A DNA stretch of 34,533 nucleotides from Candidatus Woesearchaeota archaeon (GCA_016192945.1 JACPTE010000011.1:1-34533); one strand, 5' to 3'. Positions 6,934 through 15,529 are shown, counted from the stretch's first letter. Translations and numbers: made by a program. The notes: generated by a model not told the origin, from the sequence alone.

Positions 6934-9239
6934 GGATGCACGCTATACCTTAGAAGCCTGTTTGAAAACTTAAACTCCCCAACCCATAAAAAGCTTCCGT
7001 CAAAACCAAGGAATGCGGGCATGAAAAGCCTGTCTTCGGAATTGCTCCTGTAATCGCTTATGAGGTCAGGCTGGCCCAAGACGATGTCAGGCTCATCAAG
7101 CCCGCTTTCAGGAAACCTGCTCCAAACCAGAATCCTGTTGTGGTCGGCTACAAAAAGGCTGTTGTTATAAACATAAACCCCAAGCAACAGGCTGATTTGC
7201 GCTGTAGGCTGCAAATCCGCTATGCCCTTTGAATGGTTTATCACCTTAATTTCAAAATCTGCCGGTTTCCCATTCTGCCCAGGCATGCTCTTCCAGACAA
7301 GCACCCTCCTGTTTGACTGGTCAGCAACAACCAGCCTCTTCCCATCAGTTGATACCTGCATGGGGTGGTCAAGCTGGTTGAGCATGCTTCCCGGTGAAGC
7401 CGAGTCAAAGTCAGGCTGGCCCAAAACCAAGTCCGCAGGGGTCTGGTTCTTTGCAGGCATGCTGTTCCAAATCAGAACCCTGTTATTCCCGGTGTCGCTC
7501 ACTATAAGCCTGCGGCCATCTGTTGCTGCCATGCTGGGGCTGTTAAAGCCGGCGCTTCCTGCCCCCGGCCTTCCCCAGTCGTCCAACACAACTTTTTTGC
7601 CAAGGACTATGTCAGGCAGCTGATTATCCCTCTCAGGAATCCTGTTCCATATGAAGACGCTGCTTCCCTCACGGTGCACCATTATCAATCTTGTTCCGTC
7701 ACTGATTGTGTTGCCTCCAACGACTGTAGTTCCAAGCAATTTGCCAACAACAACATCAGCTTTTGACTTGTTCTCATCAGGGATATGATTATAAATCCAT
7801 GCGCCAAAGCCATCCACCCCCACAATCAGCCGCTTTCCATCGGTGAAAGGCGCAGGGCTTGAGCCAAAACTGCGCTTTGAAAGGAATATTTCCGGAGTGC
7901 CCAGAACAACATCAGCTTTTGCATCCGGCTTTTCAGGAATCTTATTGAATATTAGCACGCGGTTGAAATTTGTGTCAGCAACAATCAGCCTCTTGCCATC
8001 ACTGGCAACCCCTGCAGGAAAGGCGAAAGTGTCTGAAAAGAATATGTTCCTGTCAGGGGCAGCGAGATACTCATCCCTCGTCCTCTGCACACCAACCTTC
8101 AAATCAGGATTTTGGCCGTTTTGATAGGGCAGGGTGTTCCAGACAAAAACATGATGCGAACTGGCGGCAAACAGCCTGTTATCCCTCATTGACAGCCCTG
8201 CAACCATGTCCACAGGCTCATCTTTCTCCCTCCGGGGGTATAAGGCCAAGTCAGCAGGCTTTCCGCTTTCCCTTGGAAATTCCCTCCATACATATGCCCC
8301 GTTTCCCCCATACATCCCGACAGCCAGGTATTTGCCGTCAGACGCAATGCTTCTCGGAGTCATCATTGTTACCAAGGGAACATTTCCACTAGCGCCCAGG
8401 TCAGCAAACCTGCTGGAGAAATCAGGCTTCCCCAGGACAATATCCGCATCCTGGTTGTTTGCAGCAGGGAACGCATTCCAGATGAGGACAGTGCTGTCTG
8501 TTGTGCTTGTCACCACCACTTTTTTGCCGTCTGTCCACGCATCCCATGGCCAATAAATCCTCTTATTGGGGTTGCGGGTGTCAGTATGGTTTTTTTCGCC
8601 CTCCCAATCAGCATATGAAGGCCAGCTGTCAAAATCAGACGCGCCCAAAACCAAGTCAGCAGGCTGGCCATTCCTTGATGGAAACTCATTCCAGACAAGA
8701 ACCCTGTCATTGTTTGCATCAGCCACAATAAGCCTGCGGCCATCTGTTGAAACTCCCATCGGCCAGTTCATCCCATCTGCCCCAAGCCTCCCAACATTTG
8801 AGCTGAAGTCCGGCTGCCCAAGCACCAAGTCAGGGAGCTGGTTATTACTGGTTGGAATATCATTCCATATTAACACGCGGTTATTCCAGGTGTCAGAAAC
8901 AATAAGCCTCCTGCCGTCAGTAGCAACCTTTCCAGGATGGTTAAGGGAAAGAGGCCCTCCGCTCTCGTTAAACCCTGTCGCATACAGCACCAAATCAGCA
9001 GCCTGCCCTGAGCTGAACCAGCCAGATGGCCTGTCAACAGCATATCTATAGCCCGGCTTAAATGCCTGCTGCGCTTCCTGCACGGCTTGGGAAGCTAAGC
9101 CTCCTGACTCGCCTGTTTCATTCTCAGCCTTTACTGGAGAATCGGTATCCTGCTTTGCAGGCTCCTTATAGCAGCCGCTCACAGCTGCAATCACCACAAT
9201 CACCAGGAAAATAATCACAAAGTTCAATGATAGCCTCAT
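6930..9239 (-). CDS. NHL-like beta-propeller lipoprotein
   Basis: Signal peptide with lipobox-like VSGC (MRLSLNFVIIFLVIVVIAAVSGCYKEP); many repeats like TDGRRLIVSDTWNNRVLIWNDIPTSNNQLPDLVLGQPDF. ORF track extends to 9302; 9239 chosen for the signal peptide. Confidence 0.82.
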   Translation of the reverse strand: MRLSLNFVIIFLVIVVIAAVSGCYKEPAKQDTDSPVKAENETGESGGLASQAVQEAQQAFKPGYRYAVDRPSGWFSSGQAADLVLYATGFNESGGPLSLNHPGKVATDGRRLIVSDTWNNRVLIWNDIPTSNNQLPDLVLGQPDFSSNVGRLGADGMNWPMGVSTDGRRLIVADANNDRVLVWNEFPSRNGQPADLVLGASDFDSWPSYADWEGEKNHTDTRNPNKRIYWPWDAWTDGKKVVVTSTTDSTVLIWNAFPAANNQDADIVLGKPDFSSRFADLGASGNVPLVTMMTPRSIASDGKYLAVGMYGGNGAYVWREFPRESGKPADLALYPRREKDEPVDMVAGLSMRDNRLFAASSHHVFVWNTLPYQNGQNPDLKVGVQRTRDEYLAAPDRNIFFSDTFAFPAGVASDGKRLIVADTNFNRVLIFNKIPEKPDAKADVVLGTPEIFLSKRSFGSSPAPFTDGKRLIVGVDGFGAWIYNHIPDENKSKADVVVGKLLGTTVVGGNTISDGTRLIMVHREGSSVFIWNRIPERDNQLPDIVLGKKVVLDDWGRPGAGSAGFNSPSMAATDGRRLIVSDTGNNRVLIWNSMPAKNQTPADLVLGQPDFDSASPGSMLNQLDHPMQVSTDGKRLVVADQSNRRVLVWKSMPGQNGKPADFEIKVINHSKGIADLQPTAQISLLLGVYVYNNSLFVADHNRILVWSRFPESGLDEPDIVLGQPDLISDYRSNSEDRLFMPAFLGFDGSFLWVGEFKFSNRLLRYSVHP

Positions 9240-9322
9240 AAAAGAAAATGTGCTATTATTCTTTAAAAGGTTTTTGACATTCTCAGTAAAGTTTAAATAC
9301 AATCCGAGTTTAGCAAAATTTT

Positions 9323-9862
9323 ATGGCCGAATATCTTTACCAGCTCAAAATCCCGAAGGCTCGCATCGCAGTCCTCATAGGAAAAAAGGGGGAAATGAAA
9401 AGGCAGATAGAGTCAGAGACAAACACAGGAATCTCAGTTGACTCTGATGAAGGCGACGTGTCAATCAAGGGCGGGGATGGGCTTTCGCTTTATTCAGCCA
9501 GGGAAGTGATATCCGCCATTGGGAGGGGATTCAACCCAAACACCGCGAGGCTTCTCCTGAAGGGGGACTATGTTTTTGAGAAGATAGACATTTCAGAGCA
9601 CGCATCAACAAAAAGCAGGTTCATAAGGCTCAAGGGAAGGATTATCGGCGCAGGAGGAAAGTGCCGGAGGCTGATAGAGGAGCTTTCAGGCAGCTACCTG
9701 ACGATTTACGGCAAGACAATCGGAATAATAGGCGAGCCTGAAAACGTGGCTATTGCAAGGAAAGCCATAGAGCTGCTTGCAAAGGGCAGCATGCACAGCA
9801 CTGTATACAGGTGGCTGGAAAAGAGAAGGAAAGAGCTAAAGCACAAGAGCATGATTTATTAA
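9323..9862 (+). CDS. KH-domain ribosome-biogenesis protein (archaeal Dim2/Pno1-like)
   Basis: Two KH-like segments: IPKARIAVLIGKKGEMKRQIE and LKGRIIGAGGKCRRLIEELSGSYLTIYG. Confidence 0.88.
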   Translation: MAEYLYQLKIPKARIAVLIGKKGEMKRQIESETNTGISVDSDEGDVSIKGGDGLSLYSAREVISAIGRGFNPNTARLLLKGDYVFEKIDISEHASTKSRFIRLKGRIIGAGGKCRRLIEELSGSYLTIYGKTIGIIGEPENVAIARKAIELLAKGSMHSTVYRWLEKRRKELKHKSMIY

Positions 9863-9884
9863 CAACCAGAAACCAGGAAACAAA

Positions 9885-11384
9885 ATGGCTGAAGCAGAGA
9901 TAAAGGCGTACGAGCTCGCAAGGAAGCAGCGGGAAATATCAATTGCAGAGTTCTTTGAGAAAAACAGGCACCTCCTCGGATTTGACAACAAGCGAAAGGC
10001 CCTGCTCACAGCAGTCAAGGAGGCTGTTGATAAGGTTTTCGCAAAGCTGCTGTATGGCAGCAAGTTCCACCATCTCCAGCAGAAGAGGGGCCAGCAGGGA
10101 ATAGGCATAAGCGCGGCAGTGCTGTATGCCCAGCTCACAACAGGAAAGCCTGCAAAAATAACATCAAGGATAGGCCAGAAAGAGCCTGCATACTATCAGG
10201 AGCTCAACATAGACATACAGGGAAACAAGCCTGAGATAATCAAACAGGAGCAGGCCAATTGGAACAAGGAGCACGGGACAAAAATAGAGATGGAGCTTGA
10301 GGCATCATACCAGAAGGGGCTTCAGTCAGTTGACGAATACCTGAAGCAGACAGCAATAATAAACCCCCATGTAACCATAATATACACTTCCCCAAAGGCA
10401 GAGCAGGAAATCTACTCAAGGTCAACAGAGCAGCTGCCTGCCGAACCAAAGGAAATAAAGCCGCACCCCTATGGGGTTGAGATAGGGCTCCTTATGAGGA
10501 TGCTGGACAACACAACAGCAAGGAGCCTGCAATCATTCCTTACAACAGAGTTCTCCAGGGTTGGAGATGGCACTGCAAAGGAGATATGCCAGAATGCAGG
10601 CCTACTCCCAGGCATGAAGCCTGCAGAGGCAACAAGAATCCACGCAGAAAAGCTGATGCAGGGAATAGAAAAAACCAGGATAATCGCACCCCCGACTGAC
10701 TGCATATCGCCCATCACAGAGGCGCTGATAGAGAAGGGGCTGCGCTCAGTGATAAACGCAGAGTTCTACTGCTCAACAACAAGGCCGCCAGCAGTGTACA
10801 GGGGCAACCCGTTTGTAATAGAGGCGGGCATAGCATACGGGGGCGAAATACCCGCTGACAGCTCAGCTACAATACTCAGGTTCGCGAACAGGGTGCCGCT
10901 ACTCTACCAGCAGGGAGCGTGCTCAATGACCGAGTCAATCGCGAAAACAAGCTGGAAGCCATACGGGCTCGGGCAGAGCCAGAACTCCATCCCAACAGGG
11001 CCGGCAGTGATACTCGTCCACATTGCATCCGTGTGGGTTCCCTTCACATCAGAGGCAAAAGAGGCATTGGCGCATTACCCTGAGATAATAAAAGAGATAA
11101 AGCTCGCCCTCCAGGAGTGCGGAAGGAAACTCGGGCTATACATAAGCAGGAAAACAAGGACAACAAGGCAGCTGGAACGGGCCAGCCTGTTTGAAAACTA
11201 CATCCCGGAAATAGCAGAATCACTCTCGCACCTCTCTGGGGAGCAAAAAGAAAAAATCCTTGAGCAGCTCAAAAAAATCCTCAACAAGCCTGAAATAAGG
11301 GCGCAGATGGAAAAAGACCAAAACCAGGACTATGACGAGAAAATGAAGCTCTCGCTGGAAAAGGGGAATCAAAATGAAGAGTGA
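9885..11384 (+). CDS. top6B: DNA topoisomerase VI subunit B
   Basis: ISIAEFFEKNRHLLGFDNKRKALLTAVKEAVDK N-terminus; long C-terminal region typical of Top6B; overlaps top6A by 11 nt. Confidence 0.88.
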   Translation: MAEAEIKAYELARKQREISIAEFFEKNRHLLGFDNKRKALLTAVKEAVDKVFAKLLYGSKFHHLQQKRGQQGIGISAAVLYAQLTTGKPAKITSRIGQKEPAYYQELNIDIQGNKPEIIKQEQANWNKEHGTKIEMELEASYQKGLQSVDEYLKQTAIINPHVTIIYTSPKAEQEIYSRSTEQLPAEPKEIKPHPYGVEIGLLMRMLDNTTARSLQSFLTTEFSRVGDGTAKEICQNAGLLPGMKPAEATRIHAEKLMQGIEKTRIIAPPTDCISPITEALIEKGLRSVINAEFYCSTTRPPAVYRGNPFVIEAGIAYGGEIPADSSATILRFANRVPLLYQQGACSMTESIAKTSWKPYGLGQSQNSIPTGPAVILVHIASVWVPFTSEAKEALAHYPEIIKEIKLALQECGRKLGLYISRKTRTTRQLERASLFENYIPEIAESLSHLSGEQKEKILEQLKKILNKPEIRAQMEKDQNQDYDEKMKLSLEKGNQNEE

Positions 11385-12456
11385 AAGCCCAAAAAAAGCC
11401 CTTATCGGGCTTGGAAAGGGGATTGTCCAGGACATAGAAAAGGGGCAGAACCCATCAATAGAGATAAGCATCAGGGCGCTTTCAAACGTCTCATTTGACA
11501 AAAAAACAAAAAAGCTGCTATTGGGAGAAAAAACATCAAAGCGGGAATTCTTCAACGCAGGCCACATAAAGAAGTTCGTCCAGACCCTTGAAGTCGCAAA
11601 AATATCAAAAGACCTCATTGACAGCTCAAAGCACGCCAGCCTGAGGGATGTCTTCTACATGACAAAAAGAACCATACAAGGCACAAAAATAAACATAGTT
11701 GACGAGCAGGCAGAGACAGACAACGCAATAGAAGACCTGGAGCTGATAACAGACTTCTCAAGGGAGCAGCTCAACATGAACGCCAACAAGATGGGCTCTG
11801 TTGCCGGCAGGGTGATAATAGAAGACAAGGGGGATGCGATAGACTGGAGCAAGCTGGGCTCAGGCGGCTGGAGCATACCATCAAACGTAGAGGAAATAGA
11901 GTTCAAGAAAGTCTCGGCAAAATACGTCATATACATGGAAAAGGCAGCAGTATGGGAAAGGCTTCACGAAGACAAGTTCTGGGACAAGCAAAACTGCATA
12001 ATAATCAGCTCACAGGGGCAGACAACAAGGGGCATAAGAAGGCTCCTGCAAAGGCTCCACTCAGAGCACAGCCTCCCAATCTACATACTCACAGACTTTG
12101 ACCCTTACGGAATATACATCTACAGCGTCATCAAGTTCGGGAGCATAAGCCTCGCGCACATGGCAGAGTCAATGGCAATACCTGATGTGAAGTTCCTGGG
12201 AATAAGCGCAGATGACGTAATTAACTATGACCTGAAAAAGCACTTCATCACACTCAAGCCAGTGGACGTATCAAGGCTCAAGCAGATTTCAGACTACGAC
12301 TGGTTCAAGAACTCAAAGCCATGGCAAAGGCAGTTCAAGATGATGCGCGATTTTAATGCCAAGCTGGAAATCCAGGCGCTGTCATCAAGGGGAATTTCCT
12401 TCATTACCGACAAATACCTTCCAGAGAAAATCAGGAAAGAAGAGCTTATTGATTAA
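11374..12456 (+). CDS. top6A: DNA topoisomerase VI subunit A
   Basis: SLRDVFYMTKRTI (catalytic Tyr region), Toprim-like ILTDFDPYGIYIYSVIKFGS. Confidence 0.93.
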   Translation: MKSESPKKALIGLGKGIVQDIEKGQNPSIEISIRALSNVSFDKKTKKLLLGEKTSKREFFNAGHIKKFVQTLEVAKISKDLIDSSKHASLRDVFYMTKRTIQGTKINIVDEQAETDNAIEDLELITDFSREQLNMNANKMGSVAGRVIIEDKGDAIDWSKLGSGGWSIPSNVEEIEFKKVSAKYVIYMEKAAVWERLHEDKFWDKQNCIIISSQGQTTRGIRRLLQRLHSEHSLPIYILTDFDPYGIYIYSVIKFGSISLAHMAESMAIPDVKFLGISADDVINYDLKKHFITLKPVDVSRLKQISDYDWFKNSKPWQRQFKMMRDFNAKLEIQALSSRGISFITDKYLPEKIRKEELID

Positions 12457-12494
12457 AGCAAAAGTTTTAAAAGCCCTGCTCACTGGTAACAGGC

Positions 12495-12767
12495 ATGCTT
12501 AAAACCCTGAAGTTCTTCTTCATGGGCTTCCACAAGGGAGCTATGAACATAATGCTGCATGCTGCAGGGCTTGCAATGCTGGTCATCGGGGCATCAAGCA
12601 GGAACATAATGCTCATAGCCTCAGCCGTACTGCTGGCAGAGGCAGGCCACCTGTACAACCACTTCACAAGAATAGTGAAGTACGAGCAGGGGGTAATCCC
12701 GATACAGGCAGCATTTTCCATACTGCTCATAGCAATTCTTATGCTTGTGTTCGGATGGTTCGCATGA
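12495..12767 (+). CDS. Small integral membrane protein
   Basis: 90 aa with hydrophobic segments MLHAAGLAMLVIGA, NIMLIASAVLL, AAFSILLIAILMLVFGWFA; ATG overlaps the next ORF. Confidence 0.6.
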   Translation: MLKTLKFFFMGFHKGAMNIMLHAAGLAMLVIGASSRNIMLIASAVLLAEAGHLYNHFTRIVKYEQGVIPIQAAFSILLIAILMLVFGWFA

Positions 12768-13303
12768 AGCGATGGATGCACCAGGCAGAAAAAACAATTG
12801 ACAGCATTATCCCGCCGCTGCTTTTCCTGTTCCTCCTGCTAATGGCATTTGAGGTGTTCTTCCCTGAGCAGGCAGCGCTGTTCAAGAACCACCTGGACAT
12901 TTTTGACACCCTGCTGTTCCTGATAATAGCTTCAGACCTTTTCTTCAAGTACCAAAGAATGAGAAGCGTTCCCAGATTCCTGAAAAAATACTGGCTGCAG
13001 ATAATAGCCATAATACCTTTCTATGTCGTGTTCAGGTTCCTTGAATACTTCCAGCTTGCAGAATACGTCTCAGCAGGGGAAAAATATGTCAACCAGACGC
13101 AGGTTTTTGGAAAGGCCCCTGCATTAATCATAAAGCAGGCAGAAAGAACAGAGGGAATAAGCAGGACATCGCAGCTGCTGAAGTTCAAGCCCCTCTCCAG
13201 GCTCCCCCACCTTTTTGCCGGGCTCCCCTTCTTTGAAAAGCCCACAGGCAGGCATCATAAGGAGGTCAAGAGCAATCGCAGAGGCAGGCGCGCACATATT
13301 TGA
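12755..13303 (+). CDS. Membrane protein resembling an ion-channel voltage-sensor segment
   Basis: IIPPLLFLFLLLMAFEVFF...LFLIIASDLFFKY...RFLKKYWLQIIAIIPFYVVF resembles S1-S3 of VIC-type channels; no pore/selectivity filter found. Confidence 0.55.
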   Translation: MVRMKRWMHQAEKTIDSIIPPLLFLFLLLMAFEVFFPEQAALFKNHLDIFDTLLFLIIASDLFFKYQRMRSVPRFLKKYWLQIIAIIPFYVVFRFLEYFQLAEYVSAGEKYVNQTQVFGKAPALIIKQAERTEGISRTSQLLKFKPLSRLPHLFAGLPFFEKPTGRHHKEVKSNRRGRRAHI

Positions 13304-13336
13304 CTTTCAGGCGTTATTGAAAACCTTTGTTTTGCA

Positions 13337-13485
13337 GGTCAGACGCTTCCTTTCAGGAAGCTCTCAGCACCCCGAAGGGGGCAACCCCCGCTTCGCTGAC
13401 CACTATGAGCCAGTCGGTGCGGCGGGGGAGGGTTGTTCCTTCGGATACCCCCGCAGGTTTTTTCAGCAGAAAAAACCGTCGCACC
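13337..13485. ncRNA. Candidate structured RNA: two adjacent multi-branch hairpin domains
   Basis: Domain 1: outer stem GGTCAG(13337-42)/CTGACC(13396-401) enclosing GCTTCC-tttca-GGAAGC and GGGGG-caa-CCCCC. Domain 2: outer stem GGTGCG(13416-21)/CGCACC(13480-85) enclosing GCGGGGG(13422-28)/CCCCCGC(13448-54) and GGTTTTTT-cagcag-AAAAAACC(13456-77). Confidence 0.5.
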
Positions 13486-13539
13486 ATCAAAAAGAAAGTA
13501 GCTTTTCAATGCCACCAACTTTCAGCAATCTTTTTAAAT

Positions 13540-13550
13540 ACTGTTCTGAC
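13540..13550 (+). promoter_or_regulatory. TATA-like promoter element upstream of the tRNA-Arg half/full tandem
   Basis: CTTTTTAAATACTG about 20-25 nt before the 5'-half tRNA at 13565; no comparable box directly upstream of the intact tRNA at 13668. Confidence 0.6.
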
Positions 13551-13561
13551 TTTTCTTGATT

Positions 13562-13601
13562 TATGGACCTGTAGCCTAGCCTGGATAAGGCGACAGCCTT
13601 C
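13562..13601 (+). pseudogene. Exact 5'-half copy of tRNA-Arg, ending in the anticodon
   Basis: TATGGACCTGTAGCCTAGCCTGGATAAGGCGACAGCCTTC (40 nt) identical to 13665-13704; then diverges to CGCGCGCAAAC instead of TAAGCTGT. Confidence 0.9.
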
Positions 13602-13667
13602 CGCGCGCAAACTAGCGGTTTGCGTCGCTACTCAAGTGGTGGGGTGTGAAGCCCCATAACGGACTAT

Positions 13668-13742
13668 GGACCTGTAGCCTAGCCTGGATAAGGCGACAGC
13701 CTTCTAAGCTGTAAATCCGGGGTTCGAATCCCCGCAGGTCCA
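13668..13742 (+). tRNA. tRNA-Arg(TCT)
   Basis: GGACCTG/CAGGTCC acceptor, anticodon arm ACAGC-CTTCTAA-GCTGT, T-arm CGGGG-TTCGAAT-CCCCG, discriminator A. Confidence 0.95.
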
Positions 13743-13843
13743 CTCTATAACTATGCGGGGTGTTTTAATTGCAGAAAAAATCAAGGGACAGCGCAGCTAA
13801 AAAGAAAGACATATTTTGACATTAAGCTGATTGCCATAAACTG

Positions 13844-14200
13844 ATGACAGACCTGGTTGCGTGCTTGGGAACTGATGAAAGGGTATGGGAATACCTCAAG
13901 AGGCTGATTGAGAGGCAGGAATGGGGAAATGTTTACCTCATCTCAGGCAAGGGTGAAACCTCTTTCAAGTGCGGGGAGCGCGAAGCCATCTTCCTAGAAG
14001 TGGACACTAAACTTCCGCTTCAGCAGCTTACAGAGCAGATAAGAAAAAAGCTGGACAGCAGGATACTTGACACAGAGGCAGCAGTCAACATCTCCCTTGG
14101 GACAGGAAAGGAGCACATGGCGCTGATATCAGCCCTACTGAAGCTCGGGCTGGGAATAAGGCTGGTGGCATACACGCCTGATGGCGTCAGGGAGATTTAG
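13844..14200 (+). CDS. Small CARF-like Rossmann domain protein (tentative)
   Basis: 118 aa: LVACLGTDERVWEYLKRLIERQEWGNVYLISGKG...AAVNISLGTGKEHMALISALLKLGLGIRLVAYTPDG, resembling the CARF (Csa3 N-domain-like) pattern; no effector or HTH fused. Confidence 0.5.
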   Translation: MTDLVACLGTDERVWEYLKRLIERQEWGNVYLISGKGETSFKCGEREAIFLEVDTKLPLQQLTEQIRKKLDSRILDTEAAVNISLGTGKEHMALISALLKLGLGIRLVAYTPDGVREI

Positions 14201-14888
14201 GCCTGATAATCCTGTACCACTGGTAAACAGCCCTGTCCGAAGCCCTCACCAGTTCAACGCCCTCTCCCCGGATAATTGCGCAGTTCTTCTGAATCCTTAT
14301 TGAAGTGGGGCCCTCATCCCTCAGGTAAATAACAGAAACATTATCTGAAGAATCAGCGCACGTGACTATCGGCCTCCTGCTGCAGGCAGTCACATTAGCA
14401 GTGCAGGCTGCAATGGGAGTTATGTTAAATGTGTTGGCAAGGCTCAGGCTGATTTCGCTGGCAGCAAGGGCAACATAGGCATATTTCTCGCTCTCAGGGT
14501 CAAAAGTTATGTACACCTCGCTATTAGCCCTCCAGCCCTCATCCCCCTCTATGCTTATGTTCTCAGCCTGATACGGGTTAAACCTCAAGCTCAGGATGTA
14601 AACCTGCCCGTTGCTCTGCCAGTTTGTTATCCACAGCGGCTCTGTGTAATTGAAGATAAACCCGTTATAATTAACCGTCTGGGATTTTGGAGGCTCTGTC
14701 TGGACATTCCTGAAAACAAAAAGAGCAGCAGCCACTATTATTATAGCAACAGAAATGATTATGAAATACAGCGTGCTTTTGTCCTTTTCAGGCTCAGAAA
14801 CCCCTTGGGGAGACTCGCTGATTCCATTGCCGCCTCCTGATGATGCATCTTCCAGCTTCCCATCAACTGCCCTTTCTTCAGCTTCCAT
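14187..14888 (-). CDS. Membrane-anchored extracytoplasmic protein (paralog of next)
   Basis: One TM (LYFIIISVAIIIVAAALFVF) then a domain with CTANVTACSRRPIVTCADSSDNVSVIYL...CAIIRGEGVELVRASDRAVYQWYRII. Confidence 0.65.
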   Translation of the reverse strand: MEAEERAVDGKLEDASSGGGNGISESPQGVSEPEKDKSTLYFIIISVAIIIVAAALFVFRNVQTEPPKSQTVNYNGFIFNYTEPLWITNWQSNGQVYILSLRFNPYQAENISIEGDEGWRANSEVYITFDPESEKYAYVALAASEISLSLANTFNITPIAACTANVTACSRRPIVTCADSSDNVSVIYLRDEGPTSIRIQKNCAIIRGEGVELVRASDRAVYQWYRIIRPKSP

Positions 14889-15459
14889 CCATCACACCGA
14901 AAAACCCGTACAGCAGCCTGTCCCTTGCCCTGAGCACATCAAGCGGGGTCTCAGCCTCTGCAATTATGCAGTTCCCCCTCTCATAAAACAGGGTTCGGTT
15001 CCCCTGCTCAAAGCTTATTACAGGAACATACGCGGTTGCATTAGCGCAGGTTATTACAGGCAGCGATGATGCATTGGTTGTGAACCCCTGAACTACAAAT
15101 ATCCCTGAAGACTCCCCAAGCGCCTTCCTCAGGTCAAACTGGGCAGCAGCAACAGCCCCTGCAATGCTGCTGTTGAAGTCAGAGGTGACAAGCACCATCC
15201 TTGTGCTGTTAATCCTTCCAACTAAAGAGCTGTTGAGCCTTAACTCCTCAATCTCAGAGGGAAAGTAAGTGAATGGTATCTGCATTCCCCTGATGTCTGC
15301 AACAAGCCCTGTTCCAGTCCTGTCAAACCTGAAGCCCCTGTAATACAGGCTCCCTGTGCTGCTTCCAGTGTAATTGACCAGCACAATGCCTACAACGCTT
15401 GTAACCATCAAAAAGCCGACGACAATAGAAAACAGAATGGTCTTTGAGCGGTCTTTCAT
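14878..15459 (-). CDS. Membrane-anchored extracytoplasmic protein (paralog of previous)
   Basis: N-terminal TM (TILFSIVVGFLMVTSVVGIVLV); C-terminus PVITCANATAYVPVISF...CIIAEAETPLDVLRARDRLLYGFFGVM matches the adjacent gene. Confidence 0.65.
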   Translation of the reverse strand: MKDRSKTILFSIVVGFLMVTSVVGIVLVNYTGSSTGSLYYRGFRFDRTGTGLVADIRGMQIPFTYFPSEIEELRLNSSLVGRINSTRMVLVTSDFNSSIAGAVAAAQFDLRKALGESSGIFVVQGFTTNASSLPVITCANATAYVPVISFEQGNRTLFYERGNCIIAEAETPLDVLRARDRLLYGFFGVMDGS

Positions 15460-15529
15460 GAACGCTGCAAAACCAAGCAGGTATTTAAATTTTTGGCTAA
15501 ACCCAAAAGAATCCGGAATCTATCAAAAT

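Noticed and set aside
7222-9051. Plus-strand ORFs inside the NHL-like gene
   Set aside because: Antisense to a repeat-rich minus-strand protein; repetitive composition explains the open frames.
13337-13485. Assignment of the hairpin-rich region as SRP RNA, RNase P RNA or 5S rRNA
   Set aside because: Conserved sequence motifs of these RNAs were not recognisable; left as an unassigned structured element.
13215-13659. ORFs 13215-13559 and 13327-13659
   Set aside because: They run through the hairpin-rich region and the half-tRNA; no plausible protein signature.
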